From contig CACZUZ010000041.1 in the NCBI GenBank assembly GCA_902784465.1, positions 1,241 through 33,518 on the forward strand: 32,278 nucleotides of DNA. The letters are read 5' to 3'. Each line of letters starts with the position of its first letter. The first letter of the stretch is position 1. The translations under genes and the position numbers were made by a program. The notes under the pieces were generated by a model, which searched no databases, was not told where the DNA came from, and saw only the letters and a list, made by a program, of their open reading frames with translations. Below are positions 1 through 7,213 of the stretch, in pieces. This DNA comes from an uncultured Bacteroidota bacterium. GTDB lineage: Bacteria > Bacteroidota > Bacteroidia > Bacteroidales > P3.

Positions 1-57
1 CAGAAGAGGAAAATCGCTCATCTCCAAAGCTCGCTCGATTTCATAGGAGACTGTCAT
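1..57 (-). CDS. possible start of a further cassette gene, cut by the window edge
   Basis: An ATG at 57 opens a frame of 19 codons that stays open to base 1 (reads MTVSYEIERALEMSDFPLL). It is in the same direction as the cassette genes and lies about 150 bases after the end of the acyl-carrier-like gene. A TATCTTTC sequence at 143-150 (one mismatch to TAnnTTTG) could serve as its own promoter. The frame is too short to recognise a family, and it could be chance; the only support is direction, spacing and an ordinary-looking peptide. Confidence 0.3.
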   Translation of the reverse strand, partial: MTVSYEIERALEMSDFPLL

Positions 58-74
58 GGACACTTGGAGTGTCC
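58..74. repeat. 7-bp perfect inverted repeat abutting the partial ORF start
   Basis: GGACACT, three-base spacer, AGTGTCC. Read on the minus strand the hairpin ends exactly one base before the ATG at 57. There is no T-run on either side, so it is not a typical intrinsic terminator. It might be an operator or a translation-control hairpin for the partial gene; nothing more can be said from sequence. Confidence 0.4.
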
Positions 75-208
75 GGGGAGTGCTATGCGTATTCTCTTGT
101 AATCAATACAGATAGGAAATGTTCTATAGTTAATTTATAGAGGAAAGATACACCCTATTTCGCAGTGACACTGAGATTGTAGACAATTATAGAAAAAGTT
201 CCTTCAAT

Positions 209-664
209 TTATGATGGTTCCCTATTATTGTCAGCAAGCCATTCCACGTATGCAATTACTTCGCCGACAGTTGGAGATACCGTTGCGTATGTGTTATTAT
301 CCGTGTCATCCTCTTCCGACTCTTCGTCTTGAACATCTTCGTTCTCATCGTCTTCCTCAACCCCATAATAGTCATTTGCCACATCTTGCTCTGTGAGGAA
401 AAGGTTTTCTGCTTCAACAAAAATATCCAGCTCTTCTTCGAGCTTCATAATAAACTCGACAATATCCAGACAATCCATCCCCACCTCATCGTTAAGTCGA
501 TCAGTGAGATTGACACCGTCCCAAGAATCAAGTTCTTTCAGCAGTCTTTTCACCACTTTTGCAGTTTCAGACTCTGGAGTTTTATCTGTTGGTACTACTA
601 CTCCCAGTTTAGATAGATATTCGCCCAAACTGCCAATATCAGTGATGACCATTTCTTCTCTCAT
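209..664 (-). CDS. acyl-carrier-protein-like protein with Cys in place of the prosthetic-group Ser
   Basis: 151 residues (ATG at 664; a second ATG at 652 is possible). Residues about 35-100 resemble an acyl carrier protein: the helix II region reads VGMDCLDIVEFIMKLEEELD, which matches the family pattern of (G)xDSLDxVExxMxLEEEF. The attachment Ser is replaced by Cys65 (codon TGT), so ordinary 4'-phosphopantetheine loading is not expected. Between the helix III region and a last helix-IV-like segment (TVGEVIAYVEW, about 132-142) lies a very acidic insert (about 102-124) rich in Glu and Asp. An unrelated-looking N-terminal helix precedes the fold. It is the last clearly supported gene of the cassette, 16 bases after the zinc-ribbon gene. 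The likely role is a protein-binding scaffold rather than an acyl carrier; that is inference. The fold call is fairly secure, the function is not. Confidence 0.65.
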   Translation of the reverse strand: MREEMVITDIGSLGEYLSKLGVVVPTDKTPESETAKVVKRLLKELDSWDGVNLTDRLNDEVGMDCLDIVEFIMKLEEELDIFVEAENLFLTEQDVANDYYGVEEDDENEDVQDEESEEDDTDNNTYATVSPTVGEVIAYVEWLADNNREPS

Positions 665-680
665 GATTTATTGTTGTTTA

Positions 681-854
681 TCATTCAGTCCATTCGTGGC
701 CACAATTCGTGGAGTGATAGATATTCTCCGCCTTGCCAACACAAGTTGTTGGTGCAGGATCTACACATACTACCATTTTTACCACAGCTCCAATGAGTTT
801 GTCTTTGAGGGTAACCTTGGTGACCTCCATTCCGCATTTTGGACATTTATTCAT
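681..854 (-). CDS. 57-aa zinc-ribbon protein
   Basis: The frame begins with MNKCPKCGMEV at 854 (an in-frame ATG at 863 would add three residues) and ends with NCGHEWTE. It carries an N-terminal CPKC knuckle and a C-terminal Cys-Gly-His pattern, with two further Cys between, so a zinc-ribbon-like fold is likely. The start overlaps the end of the preceding gene by 8 bases in another frame, which suggests translational coupling. Its two ends match those of its upstream neighbour (CPKCG at the start, CGxEWxE at the end), so the two are probably diverged duplicates. A longer frame extending upstream to 1061 overlaps the neighbour and is not needed. No function can be assigned. Confidence 0.6.
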   Translation of the reverse strand: MNKCPKCGMEVTKVTLKDKLIGAVVKMVVCVDPAPTTCVGKAENIYHSTNCGHEWTE

Positions 855-1113
855 GCCATTCATATCCACATTTATCGCATTTCCATCCATGAGTTGTTTC
901 GTTGCTTGAAGCCCTATACGACAAAGCATTTGCCATTGTTTTTCCGATATAGCCGCCAGCGACAGCTCCAATTGGGCCACCAACCGTTGCTCCAACAACC
1001 GTGATCCCAAGAGCGCCAGCAACCATGAGAGCTTTTTCACCAACAGAATATCGTGAAACATTGTCTATAATGCTTGCACTCATATTTCCGCATTTTGGAC
1101 ATTTCTTTTTCAT
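847..1113 (-). CDS. 88-aa zinc-ribbon protein split by a glycine-zipper membrane segment
   Basis: Starts MKKKCPKCGN and ends KCDKCGYEWHE: one CxxC pair at each end. Between them (about residues 25-60) is a hydrophobic stretch with regular glycines, ending GGPIGAVAGGYIGKTMANAL, of the glycine-zipper type that packs as a membrane hairpin. The simplest model is that the chain crosses or dips into the membrane and returns, bringing the two CxxC halves together as a single zinc ribbon on one side. It sits 12 bases after the 76-aa gene and overlaps the next zinc-ribbon gene. Family membership beyond 'zinc ribbon plus glycine zipper' is not recognised. Confidence 0.65.
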   Translation of the reverse strand: MKKKCPKCGNMSASIIDNVSRYSVGEKALMVAGALGITVVGATVGGPIGAVAGGYIGKTMANALSYRASSNETTHGWKCDKCGYEWHE

Positions 1114-1125
1114 ATTAATTGATGT

Positions 1126-1356
1126 TTATTTAACTTTTACATCCCACCAAGCACTTCCTATCCTATTAGGTGGCAAATCAATGCCTTGACAATGAAGTTG
1201 CCTTGCAACAGCATCTTTGTATGAAGAAGATGCAAACAGAGTGCTGGGGCGAACTGCCCCATCTGGAATATTGATTGTGAATGTATCCCCCTTTTCAACA
1301 GCTCTATGTCCGTTGAAATTGACAATGTTTGTTTTGGCTGTCAATTCGAATCTCAT
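1126..1356 (-). CDS. 76-aa hypothetical protein
   Basis: Starts MRFELTAKTNIVNF and has alternating polar and hydrophobic residues in its first half, suggesting a small beta-sheet protein, then a helix-like DAVARQLHCQGIDL segment and a Trp pair near the end (SAWWDVKV). There is one Cys and no recognisable catalytic motif. It follows the previous gene by one base and precedes the zinc-ribbon gene by 12 bases, so it is almost certainly co-transcribed and real. No family recognised. Confidence 0.55.
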   Translation of the reverse strand: MRFELTAKTNIVNFNGHRAVEKGDTFTINIPDGAVRPSTLFASSSYKDAVARQLHCQGIDLPPNRIGSAWWDVKVK

Positions 1357-1357
1357 A

Positions 1358-1627
1358 TTAACGCAGCCCTTTCTTTATACATTTCACAGCATTGTCTGGG
1401 TCTTTCAGCACCCAATCAATAGATAGCAACGCAGCTGGATAGGTCATCTCATATTGTTGCTTCAATCCGATTATGGAAATACTTTCCGCCATATATTCGG
1501 TCTCGGTTCCGTCTTTCAGCCACTTATCGAGAGCGTCTTTTAATCTTTCATCAATGTTAGACAATTCCTCGGCCAGACGCGATGCTTGTTTTTCGGTGAA
1601 TCCTCTGTTTATTAGTATATCTTTCAT
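1358..1627 (-). CDS. 89-aa helical hypothetical protein
   Basis: The ATG at 1627 lies two bases after the stop of the metallopeptidase gene; a TTG at 1633 overlapping that stop is a weaker choice. The product MKDILINRGFTEKQASRLAE... is predicted to be all-helical, with an N-terminal segment that looks like a UBA- or helix-turn-helix-type three-helix bundle and a C-terminal half ending in KCIKKGLR. Being immediately downstream of a metallopeptidase it could be a partner, inhibitor or adaptor for it; that is only positional inference. Confidence 0.55.
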   Translation of the reverse strand: MKDILINRGFTEKQASRLAEELSNIDERLKDALDKWLKDGTETEYMAESISIIGLKQQYEMTYPAALLSIDWVLKDPDNAVKCIKKGLR

Positions 1628-1629
1628 TG

Positions 1630-2382
1630 TCAATCCTCCAAATACTTTTTAAGCACATCTTCTGCAAAAGCACGGGCATCACATTCCTGTGGCTGAAGCC
1701 AGTAGGCCTTGAATCCATACACCTGAGCCGACTGGTATCCGTATTCGAACTCATTGGCTTTCCAATTTGTAAGGTCACCCTCTCGCGGATGAACCTCACG
1801 TTGCGTCAAGTTGTAATGCTGGTATGCGTGCCGCCCCTCATGGACAATAGTGTCGATACATTCTTTATAGTCCTCATAAGTATTTGACTTAATGTATCGG
1901 CTGTTCATAGTAATGTCGCCTTTTTCTGGACTAAAGTATCCATAACTCCCCTTTTCCATCTTCTTGACATTGAGGTTACATGATGGGCGGTGTGCTATTT
2001 CGGCAACAACATCTTCTACCTGCTGAAGGGTGGCAACCCTTTCTTCAAAAGAGAGATCTTTCCATTCGTCAAAACTCAAACCCTCTATCTTTTCCATTGC
2101 TTCGGCCGCCCGCTCAATTTGAATGGTATCTGTTGGCGCCTCAAGATAAATGGGGTTGATTCCCTCCACCACAGGCTTGATTGCTTCGGCAATATCCTTG
2201 TCCGAATCAATTGCTTTCGGTGGATGGCTGTTTCCAATCTCATCAATACGGTCTACCAACACTTGCTCATTGTGAAGCGGTATTACTTCTTCAATGTACT
2301 TTCTGCCCGTGTCAGAGAGTCTGTCCCTTGATTCTTCGGACAGATCTCTGGACACAGCGACATCTTCTAAATTTTCAATCAT
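1630..2382 (-). CDS. HEGRH zinc metallopeptidase (gluzincin-like)
   Basis: 250 residues. The C-terminal half has the zincin motif HExxH as HEGRH at 181-185 in the context TIVHEGRHAYQHY, followed 48 residues later by a Glu in QECDARAFAE (Glu233), the expected position for a third zinc ligand in a gluzincin-type enzyme. The residues between (NEFEYGYQ, Trp-rich) probably form the substrate groove. The N-terminal 130 residues are acidic and helical with no signal peptide, so the enzyme is cytoplasmic. The HEGRHAYQ signature is one I associate with metallopeptidase domains found in bacterial conflict and polymorphic-toxin proteins. The gene starts one base after the stop of the HerA-like ATPase gene, which argues that it works with that ATPase as an effector or maturation protease. 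Confidence 0.75.
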   Translation of the reverse strand: MIENLEDVAVSRDLSEESRDRLSDTGRKYIEEVIPLHNEQVLVDRIDEIGNSHPPKAIDSDKDIAEAIKPVVEGINPIYLEAPTDTIQIERAAEAMEKIEGLSFDEWKDLSFEERVATLQQVEDVVAEIAHRPSCNLNVKKMEKGSYGYFSPEKGDITMNSRYIKSNTYEDYKECIDTIVHEGRHAYQHYNLTQREVHPREGDLTNWKANEFEYGYQSAQVYGFKAYWLQPQECDARAFAEDVLKKYLED

Positions 2383-2383
2383 T

Positions 2384-5146
2384 TTATTCTGACTTGTTAG
2401 CTTTTACCCAATATATATCGGTTGACAAAGACCCAGAGACAACACATTGACCTGTTAGCAACCTTGGCAAAACCATACGTTGCTCTTTTGAAAGACCCAT
2501 TGCTTCGCTAATGGCCTTGCAGTCATCTTCTGCCACCAAACGGTGAGTGATTTTCAAGCTGGTGTTTTTAATGGCATCGGGAATCAGTCTTGTGGGCACT
2601 TGGTCGACCAGCATAAATCCTTCTCCGTATGCTCTAATCTCGGAAAGCATATTGCTGAACATCATGGCCGTTCGGTATTGCGGCAGCTCCATGTTGTCAC
2701 ATTTGGACATGACACGGTGCGCCTCCTCAATAACCGTAAAATGCTTGCAGCTGTCATCGTTGAAATCAATCTCTCCACACTCCGCTTTGGCCTGTCGGTA
2801 TTCGTAAAGTTGCTGCAAAATTAGCGACATGAGAAAGCCTTTGTCGACATCGTCACCAACGTATGAAAGGTTAATGATGGCTGGCTTGTCAAACAATTCA
2901 TTCCACGGTGTAGAATGGATGGTGTTAAGCATTTCCCCTTTCCAACCTCGCATCAGGCTGTCGATACGAGTGTTAAGGCAAGCTTTCATATTCCTGCTCA
3001 CCCTCTCTTCATACTGATGGTTTTCAATAACCTTGTCCACGGCCATCTTCAGGCTGTTCAATGTTGGCGGTAGCGTCTTGCCAAATTCAGGAACCGAAGT
3101 AAGCCAGTCTGTGGATTTGTTTTGATAAACAGAATAAACCAAATCTTCCATCAGGACTGGCAGAATGTCGTACATTGGAAAAGCTGATGCAAAAGTGGAT
3201 TTCAAACGGTCTATATGGGTCAGCACATTAGGTTCTTGATTCTTTTTTAGCCATACAATCTCAAAAGGATTCAGTTTCAACGGTTTCGGTGTCAATCTCC
3301 CCTTATAGTTCTTACAACCGGGAATGAATATGCTGATGGGGGTGTCGGGGTGTTTCTTGTTGTACTCTATTGCCCAGTCCACATATTCTGTCTTGGCTGG
3401 TTCAATAACAAGGAATGGCAGTTTGCCAATGTTGTTAAGCATGGCTTTTACCGTGTTGGTTTTGCCTCCGCCACTAATACCAGAAAGAAGCACATGGCGG
3501 GATAGACTGGAACGAGGGATGCGGAACTCCATTTCTGTGAGCGAGCCACCGTAAAGCATCTTGCCGAAGCCGAAGGAATCCGGCTGCTCTTTTTGTGGAT
3601 TCAGGCTAAATTCAGGGCTGCTGTCGACGACACTGATACCAGGAACAGAGCGCAGAGGGAAATTGATAAGGTATGAGAGCTCTTTTGTGGTCAGCACTGT
3701 TTTCAACTCTTTGTACTGATCTCCCAATGGATGATTGAATACTGTGCCACGGGTTGTGTTCGTTGTTATTACAGGTGCGCTGAAGTGGCCTATGGATTGT
3801 GCTCTATATGTTGTTTTTTTGTCAGGACTACAATCCAATAACGATGATATGTCATGTACACGTATTGGTTCGAAGATTGATTCCTGCCCACTGAGTATTG
3901 AGCGCAGCTGCAAAGCCCCACCTTGCAAGTCGGATTTCTTGTCGGCCATCATATAAACGCCCACCTTCCATAGTCCGATAGCCTTGCCCTGCTCCAGCCT
4001 TTGTGAATGATAGTACAAGTGTTCCGATACACGTTCAATGTGTTTGTTTACTATATTGCGGCTCAAGCTCTGAGATTTAGTCTCACTTGTACCTACGGTG
4101 TCACTTGTTGACTCTCCTACAGTATCACTTGATGAAGTGGTAGTTGTTTTCTGTGGCATGAGATTGGTCACAACATTTCCAACAGATGCAAATCCCAGCA
4201 ATGGCATAGCAGCGTCAGCCACACGAGAAACAACAGAGCCAACAGTATCGGCACAACCATCCAAAACAGCTCCAGCAGCAGGAAAAAGAGAAGCAGCTGC
4301 CCCTAATCCAGTTGCTGCTATTACACCCTTACCAAGTTTTGTAAAATCCTTCTTAGAAATAGATACGCTGCTTGAATCAGTATGGCTGCGATTTGTTCCC
4401 TCTGTGTGAGAACGATTACTGCCAAGAGCCATGCCCTCTGTAATATTGACAGACTTAAGAGATTCCGCTTGGCCATTCATTTCCCTGCATTGGTAAAGCA
4501 TATCCTCTGTTAAATTGGGGTCTATGGGGTCTGCCACTACCATATATGCATAGTTCTTGCATCGGGTCATTCCAGCAATAAACTTGTCGATAGTCGCTGG
4601 ATAGGTGGACTTGTATTGGCTCTCCATGGAAGGGATGCCCGTCAGGGCGAATATGCCCTCATCAAAGGTGTCACCTGCCACATTTTTCTGGAACATGGCA
4701 AGGCGTTCATCAGTCCCATTGACAATTTCAGTCTGAAGTCCAGGCCATATTCCTTTTACAAATTCGTTAAGGTTTCTAACCATACTTTTGGGTGTGGTTG
4801 CTTTGCCTGGAGTGCGTAGACCCAAATAGAGGCTATTGTCCTTTTCATTGCCCAACACCAGAAAGAGTAGCTGCGTTTCCTTGGGCAAGAAACACGAGTA
4901 AAGAATCTTTTGAATTGCAGTGAAGCAACTCTCTGCCGATTTCTCAATAGGCCGCCCTACTTGGTTGATGGCTATCCATGTGGCATCATTGGCAACGATG
5001 TCATTGACAACATTCAGTTGGAACAGATCTCCGTTTTCAATTCCCTGTAGGTACTTTCGTTCCATACAGAATGAAAGAGATTGTGATATTGCAGTTGCCG
5101 CAAGGGCTTTAACTGCAGGTTCTAATTGAAGGTTTGTGTTCTCCAT
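2384..5146 (-). CDS. HerA/VirB4-like P-loop ATPase with central hydrophobic segment
   Basis: 920 residues. The C-terminal third is a HerA/FtsK-superfamily motor of the DUF87/VirB4 kind: Walker A GISGGGKTNT at 556-565, Walker B FTVIEEAH at 803-810 and a sensor-like LVDQVPTRL at 846-854. Residues about 380-430 (LWKVGVYMMADKKSD) and 495-545 look like the small beta domain that precedes the motor in VirB4/TraC relatives. Residues about 240-265 and 335-360 are Ser/Thr-rich linkers flanking a glycine/alanine-rich hydrophobic region at about 272-330 that could insert in a membrane. The N-terminal 230 residues are a separate unrecognised domain. The gene begins 4 bases after the Hsp70-like gene ends. 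HerA-type motors act as hexamers that move DNA or protein; with no nuclease (NurA) partner here, protein or conjugation-like transport or a defence role are both possible. Confidence 0.85.
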   Translation of the reverse strand: MENTNLQLEPAVKALAATAISQSLSFCMERKYLQGIENGDLFQLNVVNDIVANDATWIAINQVGRPIEKSAESCFTAIQKILYSCFLPKETQLLFLVLGNEKDNSLYLGLRTPGKATTPKSMVRNLNEFVKGIWPGLQTEIVNGTDERLAMFQKNVAGDTFDEGIFALTGIPSMESQYKSTYPATIDKFIAGMTRCKNYAYMVVADPIDPNLTEDMLYQCREMNGQAESLKSVNITEGMALGSNRSHTEGTNRSHTDSSSVSISKKDFTKLGKGVIAATGLGAAASLFPAAGAVLDGCADTVGSVVSRVADAAMPLLGFASVGNVVTNLMPQKTTTTSSSDTVGESTSDTVGTSETKSQSLSRNIVNKHIERVSEHLYYHSQRLEQGKAIGLWKVGVYMMADKKSDLQGGALQLRSILSGQESIFEPIRVHDISSLLDCSPDKKTTYRAQSIGHFSAPVITTNTTRGTVFNHPLGDQYKELKTVLTTKELSYLINFPLRSVPGISVVDSSPEFSLNPQKEQPDSFGFGKMLYGGSLTEMEFRIPRSSLSRHVLLSGISGGGKTNTVKAMLNNIGKLPFLVIEPAKTEYVDWAIEYNKKHPDTPISIFIPGCKNYKGRLTPKPLKLNPFEIVWLKKNQEPNVLTHIDRLKSTFASAFPMYDILPVLMEDLVYSVYQNKSTDWLTSVPEFGKTLPPTLNSLKMAVDKVIENHQYEERVSRNMKACLNTRIDSLMRGWKGEMLNTIHSTPWNELFDKPAIINLSYVGDDVDKGFLMSLILQQLYEYRQAKAECGEIDFNDDSCKHFTVIEEAHRVMSKCDNMELPQYRTAMMFSNMLSEIRAYGEGFMLVDQVPTRLIPDAIKNTSLKITHRLVAEDDCKAISEAMGLSKEQRMVLPRLLTGQCVVSGSLSTDIYWVKANKSE

Positions 5147-5150
5147 AGTG

Positions 5151-7079
5151 CTAGTCTATTAAAATTCTGGCAGACTTTAGATTTTGCTGATAGGTTTGCA
5201 GGAGTTTTCGAACGCTGGAATTGATGTTTCTCTTTATCTCTTGGTCTCCCATTAGAGCGTTCTCAACGGATTCGTTGATTTTGTCCTGTAGTTCTTGACC
5301 TTTTTCGAATATTTGTTCACGAACCTTTGCTCGTTCTTCCAAACTAAGGTCTTTTGCCATTGCTTTTGCTTTCTTCTCTTCTTCGCTGTCGCCGAAAAAG
5401 ATTTTTCCAAGCAATGCTGCTCCTCCGATAAGCCAAAAAAGAGGGCCTCCTAAAAGAAGGGCAATGCCACCTCCGATTGCAGCACCAGTAATTGCCCCAC
5501 TCCAATCAGAGCTCTCACTTGCTATTCTTTCCGATATATCATTCATGACAGAGTTAAGATTAATATCAGTTATTTGAGGCAATGAGACACTATAGGAAAC
5601 AGATACTGCGGTAGAACCCTGTTTCGAATAGTGCTTGATAATGTCCTCAACTTTAGTTTGGATATCCTTGAGACCTTCCTCAATGGATGCTTGAAGATAT
5701 TCAGGGGCTTGTGGGGATAGTTCACTAATTGTTTTTCCAATGTTTTCTTCAATGGATGCTTGTAGGTCATTCAAACTATAATCTTGTGATACTGTTCCAA
5801 AGGCATTTATAGTATTGCCTACAGTAGTTCCGATTTGGTCAGCGAGTTCTGCACCAAAGGAGTTGACAAATATATTATATATATCGTCACTATTCATCAA
5901 ACGATTTATCGCATCGGAGAGACCTTCATCCATACCTTCGGTTCGTAAGTCCATTCTGGCAACCTCTGCCACGCCCTGAGAAATAGTCAAAGATGGGTCT
6001 TGGTCTCGATAGATTTTGTCTTCAGGAACACCCCAGCATTTAGTGACAAGGCCTTTGATGAAGTCCATGCGAGAGGCACCTCCTGTCAAGAATACTCCAT
6101 ATATTTTTTGGTCAGGAATGTGATTCTGTTTATAATCAATCATTGCTTGGGCTATAGTGTTAATATAGCCTTTGTTTTCCAACACCTTGTCAAGCTCTCC
6201 CGGCATAAATGCAATCTTGAAACGTTCATCTTCAAGTTCATCATCATCAATGAAGTCCTCAAAGTTAATTGTTTTCTTGACTTTGAGGGTGGGGTCAAAA
6301 TAAACTTGTTCCTTTACCTTTCGAGCTTCGAAGAGCAAGAAATCTAAAAGTTTCGGGTATTTTCTTTCGAACAATTTCACAGCATCACTCTCAACTTCCC
6401 GGTCAGCAAAAATTATCTTCTCCACGTGAGAAGCCCCACAATCATAGCCGTGATCGATTAAATTGGGCAATGCATCATTCATATAGGTGAAATCAAGTGT
6501 GGATGAACCCATATCGAAAACAATGGCACCCTTAGATATGTTTCGACCGATACCCGATACTTGATCCTGTTGTGCCCTAACAAATGCTGCACGTGATTCT
6601 TTGGTGACACCATTGTTAAGAATAGGAAGTCCTGCTTTCTGTGCCATTTTGACATAAAGCTGCTGGGTTTTACTATCCCATCCAGAAGGAGTTGCTATGT
6701 AGACAAGGTGGTTCCCATCAGTTAAGATACCTGCATTGTTAGCACGGATACGTTTGTAGACTTCGCTCATGAAGCGAACCATAATCTTTTCTGCTTCTCC
6801 ATTGATATCTTTCGGAGCTTGTTTGAAACAGACATGGACTTCGGCCTTTTTTAATACTTCGGGATTAAAAGCGGAATCACCAATATATGCTGTACTGTCA
6901 TCAATAATTGTGATTGCCGATGGGATAACTTTCTTGTTTCCTCCCATTTCGAGATCTTTGACAGGGTCAAGTTGTTCTACCGGAGTGTCCCATTGCAATG
7001 GGCAAATGGCTGCCGATGTTTCTCCATGTCCAAAATCGATGCCAATGACATACTCATACTTTCTATTTTCTTCTTTCAT
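5151..7079 (-). CDS. Hsp70/actin-fold ATPase with glycine-zipper and coiled-coil tail
   Basis: 642 residues, using the ATG at 7079 (an upstream TTG at 7112 is less likely). The first 375 residues have the actin/Hsp70 ATP-binding signatures: phosphate-1 GIDFGHGETSA (13-23), phosphate-2 VFDMGSSTLDF (187-197) and adenosine LTGGASRMDF (331-340). After that there is no Hsp70 substrate-binding domain. Instead come helical segments (380-520, including two copies of a LQASIEE motif), a glycine-rich hydrophobic stretch (about 528-562, GAAIGGGIALLLGGPLFWLI) and a charged coiled coil to the end. This layout recalls membrane-binding tails of dynamin-like proteins more than chaperones. The next gene, the HerA-like ATPase, starts 4 bases downstream, so two NTPases are tightly coupled. 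It is likely a membrane-attached switch or assembly factor; the substrate is unknown. Confidence 0.8.
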   Translation of the reverse strand: MKEENRKYEYVIGIDFGHGETSAAICPLQWDTPVEQLDPVKDLEMGGNKKVIPSAITIIDDSTAYIGDSAFNPEVLKKAEVHVCFKQAPKDINGEAEKIMVRFMSEVYKRIRANNAGILTDGNHLVYIATPSGWDSKTQQLYVKMAQKAGLPILNNGVTKESRAAFVRAQQDQVSGIGRNISKGAIVFDMGSSTLDFTYMNDALPNLIDHGYDCGASHVEKIIFADREVESDAVKLFERKYPKLLDFLLFEARKVKEQVYFDPTLKVKKTINFEDFIDDDELEDERFKIAFMPGELDKVLENKGYINTIAQAMIDYKQNHIPDQKIYGVFLTGGASRMDFIKGLVTKCWGVPEDKIYRDQDPSLTISQGVAEVARMDLRTEGMDEGLSDAINRLMNSDDIYNIFVNSFGAELADQIGTTVGNTINAFGTVSQDYSLNDLQASIEENIGKTISELSPQAPEYLQASIEEGLKDIQTKVEDIIKHYSKQGSTAVSVSYSVSLPQITDINLNSVMNDISERIASESSDWSGAITGAAIGGGIALLLGGPLFWLIGGAALLGKIFFGDSEEEKKAKAMAKDLSLEERAKVREQIFEKGQELQDKINESVENALMGDQEIKRNINSSVRKLLQTYQQNLKSARILID

Positions 7080-7130
7080 GGTTGTATGTTTTTTAATTAA
7101 GTAAGTAGTCAAATTTAGCTTACTATTTTA

Positions 7131-7173
7131 CAAATGTAAATATTTGATTTTTAATGTCATTATAACAAATATA
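7131..7173 (-). promoter_or_regulatory. two TAnnTTTG boxes upstream of the Hsp70-like gene
   Basis: The 134-base gap between the 317-aa gene and the Hsp70-like ATG contains TATATTTG (7166-7173) and TACATTTG (7131-7138) on the minus strand, both perfect matches to the Bacteroidetes -7 consensus. Neither has a convincing TTTG at the -33 position (a TTTG in front of the second box is 27 bases away). They may give the ATPase genes a transcript separate from the upstream genes. Confidence 0.4.
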
Positions 7174-7213
7174 GCTGTGCGATAATTTTGAATAGTTACT
7201 TATTGTTTGTTTT

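Noticed and set aside
393-1004. 203-codon open frame on the plus strand
   Set aside because: It spans the ends of three minus-strand cassette genes and is Ser-rich low-complexity, a shadow.
855-1061. long N-terminal extension of the second zinc-ribbon protein
   Set aside because: It fully overlaps the 88-aa gene in another frame and lacks protein-like features until MNGMNKCPKC.
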